Source: Streptomyces violaceusniger Tu 4113 (lineage in GTDB: Bacteria; Actinomycetota; Actinomycetes; Streptomycetales; Streptomycetaceae). From it: a stretch of DNA of 64,000 bases. The position numbers were made by a program, and so were the translations under genes. The DNA lies in NCBI RefSeq assembly GCF_000147815.2, contig NC_015957.1, positions 9,176,001-9,240,000 on the forward strand. The letters run 5' to 3'. The notes below the pieces were generated by a model. That model worked only from the letters and a program-made list of their open reading frames with translations, made no database searches and had not been told where the DNA came from. How positions within the stretch are numbered: position 1 is the stretch's first letter; every line of letters begins with the position of its first letter. Below are positions 1-12,900 of this stretch, piece after piece.

Positions 1-981
1 GGTGGCGAGCAGGGCCTGGGCCTCGATCGGGTCGCCCAGCGTCGTGCCCGTGCCGTGCGCCTCCACCACATCGACATCGGCGGTGGTGAGCCGGGCGCTG
101 GTCAGCGCGTCGCGGATGACGCGCTGCTGGGACGGGCCGTTGGGCGCCGTCAGACCGTTGGAAGCACCGTCCTGGTTGATGGCCGAGCCCCGCACGATCG
201 CCAGGACGCGGTGTCCGTTGCGCCGCGCGTCCGAGAGCCGCTCGACGAGCAGCATGCCCGCGCCCTCGCCCCAGCCGGTGCCGTCCGCCGACGCCGCGAA
301 GGACTTGCAGCGGCCGTCGGTGGACAGGCCCTGCTGGCGGCTGAAGTCGATGAACGTGTCCGGGGTGGCCATGACGGTCACACCACCGGCCAGCGCCAGC
401 GAGCACTCGCCGTTGCGCAGCGCCTGCGCGGCCAGGTGCAGTGCCACCAGCGACGACGAGCACGCCGTGTCGATGGTGACCGCCGGGCCCTCGAGCCCGA
501 AGGTGTACGCCACCCGGCCCGAGGCGATGGACCCCGCGCCGCCCGTGCCGAGGTAGCCCTCGAGTCCCTCGGGGACGGCGGTCAGCCGGGTCAGATAGTC
601 GTGGTACATGACGCCCGCGAAGACACCGGTCTTGCTGCCGCGTACGGCCGCCGGGTCGATGCCCGCGCGCTCGAACGCCTCCCACGACGTCTCCAGCAGC
701 AACCGCTGCTGCGGATCCATCGCCATGGCCTCGCGCGGGTTGATCCCGAAGAAGTCCGGGTCGAAGTCGGCGGCGTCGTGCAGGAAGCCGCCCTCGCGGG
801 TGTAGCTGGTGCCCACCTGGTCGGGGTCGTCGCTGTAGAGCGCGTCGAGGTCCCAGCCACGGTCGGCGGGGAACGGGGAGATGGCGTCGGTGGCACCCGT
901 GACGAGCTGCCACAACTCCTCGGGGGTGGTGACCCCGCCCGGGTAACGGCAGCTCATCCCGACGATGACGATCGGGTCGTC
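1..981 (-). other. PKS module 11: partial ketosynthase
   Basis: The KS opens with [17 protein letters not shown] at about 981 and continues through the active-site TACSSS (about 460-490) and the first catalytic His (EAHGTGT, about 40-65). The rest is beyond the left edge, so the AT choice and reductive domains of this module are unknown. Confidence 0.9.
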
Positions 982-3900
982 GTCGGTGGCGGCCGTGACC
1001 GGCACCGGCGTGTGCACCTCCGCCTGCTCCTCGCCCACCAGCTCGGTCCGCAGATGGCGGGCCAGGACCTGCGGGTCCGGATAGTCGAAGATGAGGGTCG
1101 CGGGCAGCCGTAGCCCGGTAACGGAGTTGAGCTGATTGCGCAGCTCCACGGCCGTGAGCGAGTCGAAGCCCAGGTCCTTGAACGCCCGCCCGGAGCCGAT
1201 GGTCTCCGCACCCGCGTAGCCGAGTACGGTCGCCACCTGCGCCCGGACCAGGTCCAGCAGCAGCCGCTCCTGCTCCGCCGTGCTCAGCCCGGCGAGCCGC
1301 CCGGCCAGACCGGTCTCGCCGCCCGCCGCGACCGCGTCCACCGCGCGCCGCGCCGGGACCCGCACCAGACCGCGCAGCAGCGGCGAGATCGCGGGCTGGT
1401 TGCGCAGCGCCGCGAGGTCCAGCCGCATCGGCACCAGCGACGCCTCGTCGACGGTCAGCGCGGCGTCGAAGAGCCGCAGCCCCTCCGCCACCGGCAGCGG
1501 GGGCACTCCGGCCCGCCGCATCCGGGTGAGGTCGGCCTCGTCCAGGGTGTCGCCCATACCGCCACCGGCCCACAGGCCCCACGCCAGCGAGGTGGCCGGC
1601 AGGCCCTGGGCGGCGCGGTGCTGGGCAAGGGCGTCCAGGAAGACGTTGGCCGCCGCGTAGTTGCCCTGGCCGGGGCCGCCGAAGACGCCGGCGGCGGAGG
1701 AGAAGAGCACGAACGCCGAGAGGTCCTGGTCTCGGGTCAGCTCGTGCAGGTTCCAGGCGGCGTCCGCCTTCGGGCGCATGACGTTTTCGACGCGCTCGGG
1801 TGTCAGCGAGCCGATCACACCGTCGTCCAGCACACCGGCGGTATGCACGACGGCCGTGAGCGGATGGTCGGCGGGGATGGCGGCGAGGGTCGCGGCGAGC
1901 GCGTCCCGGTCCGCCACATCACACGCCGCCCAGCGCACGCTCGCGCCCAACTCGGCCAGTTCGGCGCCGAGTTCGGCCGCTCCCGGCGCCTGGTCGCCAC
2001 GGCGGCTCACCAGCAGCAGATGCCGCACGCCACGCTCTGCCACCAGGTGGCGGGCGAACAGGCCGCCCAGCGAGCCGGACGCACCGGTGACCAGCACCAT
2101 GCCGTCCGGGTTCCACTCCGGGGCCTCGCTGTCGGCCGACGACGCGGCGCGGGCCAGGCGTGGCGTCTTGAGGACGCCCTGGCGCACCGCGACCTCGGGC
2201 TCGCCGCTTGCGAGGGCTGCGGACAGTGCGGGCAGCGCGGTCTGCGAGTCGTCGGGGCTGTCGACGTCGATCAGGAGGAGCCTGTCCGGGTTCTCGGACT
2301 GCGCGGAACGCACCAGACCGCGTACGGCGGCGCCCGCGAGGTCCGTCACCGGTTCGGCGGCCTCGGTGGCCACGGTCCCTGAGGTCAGCAGGACCAGACG
2401 TGAGTCCATGAAGCGGTCATCCGCCAGCCAGGACTGGAGGAGGTGGAGGGCTTGGGTGGTGGCGTGGTGTGCGGCTCGGGTGGGGGTTTCCCCTATCCCG
2501 CCCCTTCCCGCAACCATGGGCTCCGCCCCTGGACCCCGGTCCTCAAACGCCGGACGAGCTGGGTCTGCCGCGCCCGGACGCCCTTCGGGCGTGTCCTCAA
2601 TCGCCGGACGGGCTTGATTTGCCGCACCTCGGCCTTCAAGTGCCGCGTCTACATGGGCTTGATTTGCCAGGTCGACCACGACGTACTCCGGCAGCGCCGT
2701 TCCGGAATCGACGGCCTCGCTCAGCGCGGCCAGGTCCGGGTATGCGGCGAGGCCCAGGGTGTCCGTGCCCAGTGCCGCCCAGCGGCCGTCGATCGTGGCT
2801 GCGTCCACCAGCCCGGCCGTCGTCCACTCCACGCGGTACAGCGACTCGTGGTAGGCCGTCCGCGCGCTCTGCAACTGCTCGGCCGAGACCGGGCGCAGCA
2901 CCAGCGAGTCCACGGCCGCGACCGGGGCGCCCGTGGCGTCCGCGATCTCCAGCCGGACGCCGTCGCCGCCCACGGCGGCCATCCGCACCCGCAGCGTGGC
3001 CGCGCCGCTCGCGTACAGCGACACCCCGGTCCAGGCGAACGGCAGCCGCCCCTCGGTCTCGGTGCCGCCGAGCCCGGCCAGGCCGAGCGCGTGCAGCGCG
3101 GCGTCCAGCAGCGCCGGGTGCAGCCCGAACGCGGCGGCCTCCTCGGCCGTGCCCTCGTCCAGCGCCACCTCGGCGAACACCTCGCCGCCGCGCCGCCATG
3201 CCTTGCGCAGCCCCTGGAACGCGGGGCCGTACGCGAAGCCGACGTCCCGCAGCTCGGCGTAACGGTCGCCGACCTCCACCTCGGCGGCGTCCGCCGGAGG
3301 CCATGCGGTCAGCTCGAACGACGCCTCCGGCGCATCGCCGGACGCCAGGACACCGGACGCATGCCGGGTCCACGGCTCCTCGGCCGGCAGATGCTCGGCC
3401 CGGGAGTGCAGCTCCAGCGGGCGGCGGCCGGTGTCATCGGCCGCGCCGACCCACAGCCGTAGCTGGACGCCCCCGTCCTCGGCCAGCACCAGCGGCGCTT
3501 CGAGGGTCAGCTCCTCCAGCACCTCGCAGCCGACCTGGTCACCGGCCCGGACCGCCAGCTCCACGAACGCGGTGCCCGGCAGCAGCACGGTGTCCATGAT
3601 CGTGTGATCGGCGAGCCACGGGTGCGTGGACAGCGCCAGCCGCCCGGTGAACAACATCCCGTCCGCGCTGGGCAGTTCGGCACTGGCGCCGAGCAGCGGA
3701 TGCCCGGCCTCGCCCAGCCCGACCGCGGCCACATCGCCGAGGAACAGCGACGAGACCTTCGGCCAGTAGCGCTGCCGCTGGAAGGCATACGTGGGCAGCT
3801 CGGCCAGCTCGTCCGGCGCCAGTCGGGTGGCGCCGGTCCCGGCGTAGAAGGCCGCCCAGTCCACCGCCACACCGCGCACGTGCGCCCGGGCGATGGCCGT

Positions 3901-6900
3901 GGTCAGCGCCTCGGCCTCGGGACGGTCCTTGCGCAGCACGGAGACGAACGCGGTGTCCGACGCGGCGTCGGTCACACACTCCTGCGCCATCGCGGTCAGG
4001 ACACCGTCGGGGCCCAGCTCGATGAAGGTGGTGACGTTGCGCGCTTCGAGAGTGCGGATGCCGTCCAGGAAGCGGACGGCCTCGCGGACGTGGCGCACCC
4101 AGAAGTCGGCGGTCGTGATCTCCTCCGCGGAGACCACGTTCCCGGTCAGGTTGGAGACGATCGGGATGCGCGGGGCCTCGTACGTCAGCCCCTCCGCCAC
4201 CTCGCGGAACGCCTCCAGCATCCCGTCCATACGCGGGGAATGGAACGCGTGGCTGACCGTGAGCCGCTTGGTCTTCCGACCCTGCGCCTCGAAACCGGCC
4301 GCGATCTCCAGCGCCGCATCCTCATCACCGGCGATCACGACCGACGTCGGCCCGTTGAGCGCGGCGATCGACACCCGCTCGGTCAGCAGCGGTGCGACCT
4401 CGTCCTCCGAAGCCTGCACCGCGATCATCGCGCCACCGGCCGGAAGCTCCTGCATCAACCGCCCACGCGCCGCCACCAGCTTCGACACATCCGCCAGCGA
4501 CAACACACCCGCCACATGCGCGGCAGCCAACTCACCAATCGAATGCCCCGACACGAAGTCCGCACGCAGACCCCACGCCTCCACCAACCGGAACAACGCC
4601 ACCTCAACCGCGAACAACGCAGGCTGAGTGAACCCCGTCTGATCCAGCGCGTCCGCGTCCTCCCCGAACAGCACCGTCTTCAACGGCCGTTCCAGATGCG
4701 CGTCCAGCTCATCGCAGACCGCGTCCAGCGCCTCCGCGAAGGCCGGGTAGGCGTCGTACAGCTCACGGCCCATGCCGAGCCGCTGGCTGCCCTGCCCCGT
4801 GAACAGGAACGCCACCCGGCCACCGGCCACCGAACCCTGAACGAGCCCCGCCGCCGTCCGCCCCTCGGCGAGCGCCGCCAGGCCGGACAGCAGCCCGTCC
4901 CGGTCCTCGGCGACCAGCGCCGCGCGCTCCTCGAACGCCGAGCGGCCCACGGCGAGCGCATAGCCGAGGTCAGCCGTCCGCAGCTCGGTCCGCTCGGTCA
5001 GGTGGCCGTGGAGCTGCTGGGCCTGCTCGCGCAGCCCGTCCGCCGTCCGGGCCGAGAGCAGCAGCGGCAGGGCCGCCCCGCCCTCATCAGCGGACTCAAC
5101 GGTCTCAACAACCTCAGCCGCCGGGGCCTCTTCCACCACGGCGTGGGCATTGGTGCCGCTGAAGCCGAAGGAGGAGATGCCCGCGCGGCGCGGATGGCCG
5201 GTCTCCGGCCATGCCACCTGCTCCGTCAGCAGGCTGATGTCGCCCGCCGACCAGTCGACATGCGGGGTGGGCTCGTCCACGTGCAGTGTGCGCGGGAGCA
5301 CCCCGTGCCGCATGGCGAGGACCATCTTCATCACACCGGCGACACCGGCCGCGGCCTGCGTGTGCCCGATGTTGGACTTGATGGAGCCGAGCAGCAGTGG
5401 CTGCCCTTCCGTCCGGTCCTGGCCGTACGTGGCGAGCAGCGCCTGTGCCTCGATCGGGTCGCCCAGCCGGGTGCCCGTGCCGTGTGCCTCGACCGCGTCC
5501 ACCTCGGACGCCGAAAGACCCGCACCCGCCAGCGCCTGCCGGATCACCCGCTGCTGTGACGGGCCGTTCGGCGCCGTCAGACCGTTCGACGCACCGTCCT
5601 GGTTGACGGCCGTGCCGCGCACGAGCGCGAGCACCGGGTGGCCGTTACGCCGGGCATCCGACAGCCGCTCCACGAGCAGCATGCCGACGCCCTCGCCCCA
5701 GCCGGTGCCGTCCGCACCGGCCGCGAACGCCTTGATCCGGCCGTCCTCCGCGAGCCCGCGCTGACGGCTGAAGTCCACGAACACACCGGGCGTCGACATT
5801 ACGGTCACACCGCCCGCGAGCGCGATCGAGCACTCACCGCCGCGCAGCGCCTGGATCGCCGAGTGGAGGGCGACCAGCGAGGAGGAGCAGGCGGTGTCGA
5901 TGGTGACCGCGGGGCCTTCGAGACCGAAGGTGTAGGCGAGCCGGCCCGAGATCACGCTGGCCGCGTTGCCCGTGCCCATATGGCCTTCGAGGCCCTGCGA
6001 GTCGCTCAGCAGGAGGGACAGATAGTCCTGGCCGTTGGTGCCGACGAAGACACCGGCGGTGGAGCCGCGCAGGGAAGCGGGGTCGATCCCGGCCCGCTCG
6101 AACGCCTCCCAGGAGGTTTCCAGCAGCAGCCGCTGCTGCGGGTCCATGGCAAGTGCCTCGCGGGGCGAGATGCCGAAGAACGCGGGGTCGAAGTCGGCCG
6201 CGTCGCGCAGGAATCCGCCCTCGCGGGCGTATGAGGTGCCCTCGACGTCCGGGTCCGGGTTGTAGAGCGTCCGGAGGTCCCAGCCGCGGTCGGCGGGCAT
6301 GTCCACGATGGCGTCCGTGCCGGACACCAGCAGTTGCCACAGCTCCTCGGGGGTGCGGACACCGCCCGGGAAGCGGCAGCTCATCGCGACGATCGCGATC
6401 GGATCGTCGGCGTCCGCCGCGCCCGCCACCGGCGACGCGCCGCCCGTGACGGCCGCCACCTGTCCGCCGAGCAGTTCGGCGAAGAGGTGGTCGGCGAGGG
6501 CGAGCGGCGTCGGGTAGTCGTAGATGAGGGTGGCGGGGAGCCGCAGATCGGTGGCGGCGCCCAGGCCGTTGCGCAGTTCGACGGCGGTGAGGGAGTCGAA
6601 GCCGATCTCACGGAAGGCCCGTTCGGCGCTGATGTCGGACACATCGGCGTGGCCGAGGACCTCCGCCACATGGGTCCGTACGAGATCCAGCAGCGCCCGG
6701 TGGCGCTCCGCCTCGGGCAGGCCGAGGAGCCGTCGCGCGAGCGCGGAGGCCGTCTCGACCGGCGCGGTCTCGCCGGTCGCGGTGGCGGCGGCGGCGCGCG
6801 TGGCGGCCTGGCGCACCTCGGGCAGGTCGGCCAGCAGGGGGCTGGGGCGGCCCGCGGTGAAGCCCGGGGCGAACCGGTCCCAGTCGACATCCGCCACGGT

Positions 6901-9900
6901 CACGGCCGCGTCGCCCAGGTCGAGGGCGCGCTGCAGGGCGTCGATCGCGAGATCGGCGTCCATCGGCGGCATCCCGGCGCGGCGCATGCGCTGCTCCAGC
7001 GCCTCGTCGGCGGCCATGCCGCCCGCGGCCCACGGGCCCCAGGCGATCGAGGTGGCGGGCAGCCCCTCGGCGCGCCGCCGCTGGGCGAGCGCGTCCAGGA
7101 AGGCGTTCGCGGCGGCGTAGTTGGCCTGGCCCGCGGCGCCCACGGTGCCGCTGGTCGAGGAGAACAGCACGAACGCGGACAGGTCAAGATCGCGCGTCAG
7201 CTCGTCCAGAGCGAGCGCGGCGTCGGCCTTCGCACGCAGCACGGAGGCGAAGCGCTCGGGGGTCAGCGACTCCAGAATGCCGTCGTCCAGCACCCCGGCC
7301 GCGTGCACCACGGCCGTCAACGGCAGCTCGGCGGGGAGGTCGGCCAGCAGCCCGGCCAGCGCCTCCCGGTCGGCCACATCGCAGGCGGCGACCGTGATCC
7401 GGGCGCCGGAGGCGGCGAGTTCATCGCGCAGCTCGGCCGCGCCCGGGGCGTCGAGGCCCCGGCGGCTCGTGAGCACCACGTGCTCGGCGCCCTTGTCGAT
7501 CAGCCAACGGGCCACCTGGCCGCCCAGCGCGCCCGTACCGCCCGTCACCAGCACCGTGCCGCGAGCGCTCCAGCCCTCGGCCTCCGCCACCTGCCGTGCG
7601 GTCGCCCGCGCCAGCCGGCGGCCGAACACCCCGGAGGCGCGGACGGCGATCTGGTCCTCGTCCCCGGCCCCGGCGAGCACCACCGCGAGCCGCGACAGCA
7701 CCCGGTCGGTCAGGGTCTCGGGGAGGTCGATCAGACCGCCCCAGCGGTCGGGCAGCTCCAGGGCCGCCACCCGGCCAAGACCCCACACCTGGGCGCGGGC
7801 CGGTTCCACCAGCTCGCCCTGACGCCCCGTCGAGACCGCGCCCCGGGTGGCACACCACAGCGGCGCGTCGATCGCGGCGTCGCCCATGGCCTGCACGAGG
7901 GCGGCCGTGGGCAGCAGGGCGTCGGCGTCCCCGGTGGCCAGCAGCGAGAGCACACCGGACACGGCGCCACCGTCGGCCGCCGTACGCAGCCGCTCGGCGA
8001 TGCCCGCGCGGTCCTCGGCGGCCAGGTCGAGCCGCCGCACCTCGGCGCCCCGCTCGGTCAGCGTACGGACAACACCGTCCGTCCACGCGTCGGCGGCGGC
8101 GTCCTCGGCGGGGGCGGCGACCAGCCACACCCCGGACAGCCGGGCCGCGGAGCCCAGCGACAGCGGCTTCCACGCCACCTGGTAGCGCCAGCCGTCGACA
8201 CCGGCGGCTGCCCGGCTCGCCACCGGCTCCTCGGGCCAGTAGCGACGGTGCTGGAAGGCGTACGTCGGCAGGTCGACGCGGTGGGCGCCGGTCCCGGCGA
8301 AGTACGCGGCCCAGTCCGGCGCCACGCCCCGCACATACGCGCGGGCCACGGCCTTGGTCAGCGCCTCGGCCTCGGGCCGGTCCTTGCGCAGCGCGGAGAC
8401 GAACGCGGCATTGCCACCGGTGACGCACTCCTGCGCCATCGCGGTGAGGACGCCATCGGGGCCCAGCTCGACGAAGGTCGTCACGCCCCGGGCTTCCAAC
8501 GTCCGCACACCATCGAGGAAGCGAACGGCCTCGCGGACGTGGCGCACCCAGAAGTCGGCGCTGGTGATCTCCTCGGCGGAGGCGACCGCGCCGGTGAGGT
8601 TGGAGACGATCGGGATACGCGGGGCCTCGTACGTCAGCCCCTCCGCAACCTCGCGGAACGCGTCCAACATCCCGTCCATGCGCGGCGAATGGAAGGCGTG
8701 GCTGACCGTGAGCCGCTTGGTCTTACGACCCTGCGCCTCGAAGCCCGCCGCAATCGCGACAGCCTCGTCCTCATCACCCGCGATGACGACCGAAGTGGGC
8801 CCGTTGAGCGCGGCGATCGACACCCGCTCGGTCAGCAGCGGCGTGACCTCGTCCTCCGACGCCTGGACAGCGATCATCGCGCCGCCAGCGGGCAGCTCCT
8901 GCATCAGACGGCCACGCGCCGCCACCAGCTTCGCCGCATCCGCGAGCGACAACACACCCGCCACATGCGCGGCGGCCAACTCACCGATCGAGTGTCCCGA
9001 CAGATAGCCGGGCCGCAGTCCGCACGCCTCGACCAGCCGGAACAACGCCACCTCGACCGCGAACAAAGCGGGCTGAGTGAAGCCGGTCTGATCCAGCGCC
9101 TCGGCGTCCTCGCCGAACACCACCGTCTTCAACGGCCGTTCCAGATACGCGTCCAGCTCCGCGCACACCGCGTCCAGCGCCTCCGCGAACACCGGATAGG
9201 CGTCGTACAGCTCACGCCCCATCCCCAGCCGCTGACTCCCCTGCCCCGTGAACAGGAACGCCAGCTCACCCTCGGCGACCGCCCCCTCGACCAGCCCCGG
9301 CGCGGACTCGCCCCGCGCCAGCGCGTCGAGGCCGCGCAGCAGGTCGTCCCGACCGTCCGCGACCAGCACCGCGCGGTGGTCGAGCGCGGCGCGGCCGGTG
9401 ACCAGGGTGTGGGCGACGTCGGCCGGTGCGAGGTCGGGGTGCGCGGTCAGATGGGCGTAGAGCCGCTCGGCCTGGGCCCGCAGGGCGTCGCTGCCCTTGG
9501 CGGAGAGCGCGTACGGCAGCACATCGGAGCCGCCCGGCGCGGCCTCCGCCACCGGTTCGGCCGTGTCGGCCGGGGCCTGCTCGATGATGGTGTGGGCGTT
9601 GGTGCCGCTGATACCGAACGAGGACACGGCGGCGCGGCGCGCCCGGCCGGTCTCGGGCCACTCCTGCGCCCGCGTCAGCAGCGCGATATCACCGGCCGTC
9701 CAGTCGACGTGCGGCGACGGCTCGTCCACATGCAGCGTCTGCGGCAGCACACCGTGCCGCATCGCCATCACCATCTTGATGATTCCGGCGACACCGGCCG
9801 CCGCCTGGGAGTGGCCGATGTTGGACTTGATGGAGCCGAGCCACAACGGCCGGTCCGCGTCCCGCTCCTGACCGTAGGTGGCCAGCAGCGCCTGCGCCTC

Positions 9901-12900
9901 GATCGGATCGCCCAGCGTCGTACCCGTGCCGTGCGCCTCGACGACATCCACATCGCCGCTGGTCAGCCCGGCGCTGGTCAGCGCCTTGCGGATGACGCGC
10001 TGCTGGGACGGGCCGTTCGGCGCCGTCAGTCCATTGCTCGCACCATCCTGGTTGACGGCCGAGCCGCGCACGACGGCCAGCACCTGGTGGCCGTGGCGCC
10101 GCGCGTCCGACAGCCGCTCCACGAGCAGCATGCCGACGCCCTCGCCCCAGCCGGTGCCGTCCGCACCCGCCGCGAACGCCTTGCAGCGGCCGTCGGCGGC
10201 CAGGCCGCCCTGGCGGCCGAACTCGGTGAAGTGGCCGGGCGTCGTCATCACGGTGACACCGCCCGCGAGCGCCATCGTGCACTCGCCCTGGCGCAGCGCC
10301 TGGATCGCCCAGTGCAGCGCCACCAGCGACGACGAGCAGGCCGTGTCGACGGTGACCGCCGGGCCCTCCAGACCGAGGGCGTAGGCGATACGGCCGGACA
10401 TGACGCTGCCCGCGTTGCCCGTCATCACATGGCCCGCGACCTCCGCGCCGGCCTGCTCCAGGCCCGCGTCGTAGCCGCTGTAGGCCGCGCCCACGAACAC
10501 GCCGACCGAGCGGCCACGGAGCGAGTCCGGGTCGATCCCGGCGCGCTCGAACACCTCCCAGGACGTCTCCAGCAGCAGCCGCTGCTGCGGGTCCATCGCG
10601 AGCGCCTCACGCGGCGAGATGCCGAAGAACGAGGCGTCGAAGAGGTCCGCGTCGTGCAGGAAGCCACCGGCGCGGGCGTAGTCGGACGGGGCCGCGTCGG
10701 CCTCGTCGCCTTCCGCCGCCCACTGGCTCTCCCAGTTGCGGTTGACGGGGAAGCCGGTGATGGCGTCCGAGCCGGTGGCCACGAGCTGCCACAGGTCCTC
10801 GGGCGAGCGGACGTCGCCGGGGTAGCGGCAGCCCATCGCGACGATGGCGATCGGGTCGTCGGCGAGGGAGGCGGCGGTCGCGGGGAACGCCGGGTCCGCC
10901 TGCTCGGCCGCGGCCTCGTGGTCGTCCGGGCCGAGGAGTTCGGCGCGCAGATGGTCGGCGAGGACGGTGGGGTTCGGGTGGTCGAAGACGATCGTGGAGG
11001 GCAGCTTGAGCCCGGTGGCGGCGGAGAGCCGGTTGCGCAGTTCGACGGCGGTGAGCGAGTCGAAGCCCAGCTCCTTGAAGGCGCGGCGGGCCTCGATGGC
11101 GTCGGCGGAGGCGTGGCCGAGGGCCGTGGCCACATGGCCGCGGACGAGGTCGAGCAGCGTCCGGCGGCGCTCGTTCGGGGAGAGCGTGCGCAGCCGCTGG
11201 GCGAGGGACGAACCGGCGGCGGGCGCGCCCGCGGCGGTGCGCCGGCCGGTCGTGCGGATCAGCCCGCGCAGCAGCGCCGGGACCGGGCCGGATCCGGCGG
11301 CGGAACGCAGCGCCGCGAGGTCGAGCCGGGCCGGGATCAGCAGGGTCCGGCCGGTGCGGCGGGCGGCGTCGAAGAGCGCCATGCCCTCGTCGTCGGTGAG
11401 GGCGCCCATGCCGCTGCGGGCGAGCCGCAGCAGATCGGTCTCGGTCAGCTCGCCGGTGATACCGCCGGACTGGGCCCACAGGCCCCACACCAGCGAGGTG
11501 GCGGGCAGGCCCGTCGCGTGGCGGTGGGCGGCGAGCGCGTCGAGGAAGACGTTGGCCGCGGCGTAGTTGGCCTGGCCCGCACCGCCCAGCGTGCCCGCGA
11601 TGGCGGAGAACAGCACGAACGCGGACAGGTCGAGACCGCGGGTCAGCTCGTGCAGATTCCAGGCCGCGTCCACCTTCGGACGCAGCACCCGCTCGAGCTG
11701 CTCGGGCGTCAGGGCGGCGGCCGTGCCGTCGTCCAGCACACCGGCGGTGTGCACGACGGCCGTCAGCGGATGCTCGGCCGGGATGGCGGCCAGGGTCGCG
11801 GCGAGGGCGTCGCGGTCCGCGGCGTCGCAGGCGGCGAGGGTGATCTCGGCGCCGTGCTCGCGGAGTTCGGCGGCCAGCTCGGTGGCGCCGTCGGCGTCCG
11901 CGCCACGGCGGCTGGTCAGCAGGAGGTGGCGTACGCCGTGCTCGGCGACCAGGTGGCGGGCGAGCAGACGGCCCAGGGCGCCGGTGCCGCCGGTGATGAG
12001 CACGGTGCCGTCGGCGTCGAACGCCGGGGCGGCGGCCACGGAGCCGTCGTCCCGGGCCTGGGCCGAGCCCGGGGCCGAACCGGAGCCCGGAGTCAGGGCC
12101 GAGCCCGGGGCCGAACCGGAGCCCGGGGCCGGCGCCGAGGCGCGGGCCAGCCGGGGCGCGAGGGCCCGGCCCGCGCGCAGGGCGAGCTCCGGCTCCCCGG
12201 TGGCGAGGGCGTCGGAGAGCGCGTCGACGGAGGTGTCGACGGTCTCTTCGAGGTCGACCAGGACGAAGCGGCCGGGGTTCTCGGTCTCGGCGGAGCGCAC
12301 CAGACCCCACAGGGGCGCGTGCACCAGATCGGTGACGCCCTCCTCGGCGTCGGCGGCCATCGCGCCCCGGGTGACGACCACCAGGCGCGCGTCGGCGAAC
12401 CGCTCATCGGCCAGCCAGCCCTGCACCAGGGCCAGCGCACGCCGTGCCTCCCGGTGCGCGGCCCCGGCCACGTCCTCGTCCGGGCCGCTGGGTGCGGGAG
12501 CGAAGGACGCGAGGACGAGTTCCGGGGCGGCGGTGTCGCCCACCTCGACGGACGCACCCAGCGCGGCCAGCTCGGCGACGGAGGCGGCGGCCACCGCGGC
12601 CGGGACGAGACCGAACGGGTCCTCGCCCAGGACGACACGGCGGGTGGCGGCATCCGGACCGGCGGAGGTGGTCTGCGGGGCCACCCAGTCGAGCCGGAAC
12701 AGGCTCTGCCGCGCCACGTCCGCGTCGCCGGTGAGGTCGTCGGGGAGTGGACGGCAGCGCAGTCCGTCGATGGCGGCGACCGGCTCGCCCGTGGCGTCGG
12801 CGAGCGCCAGGGTCACGGTGTCGGCTCCGGCGGGCGCGATCCGTACGCGCAGCGCGGACGCGCCCTCCGCGTACAGGCGGACGCCCTGCCAGACATCGGT

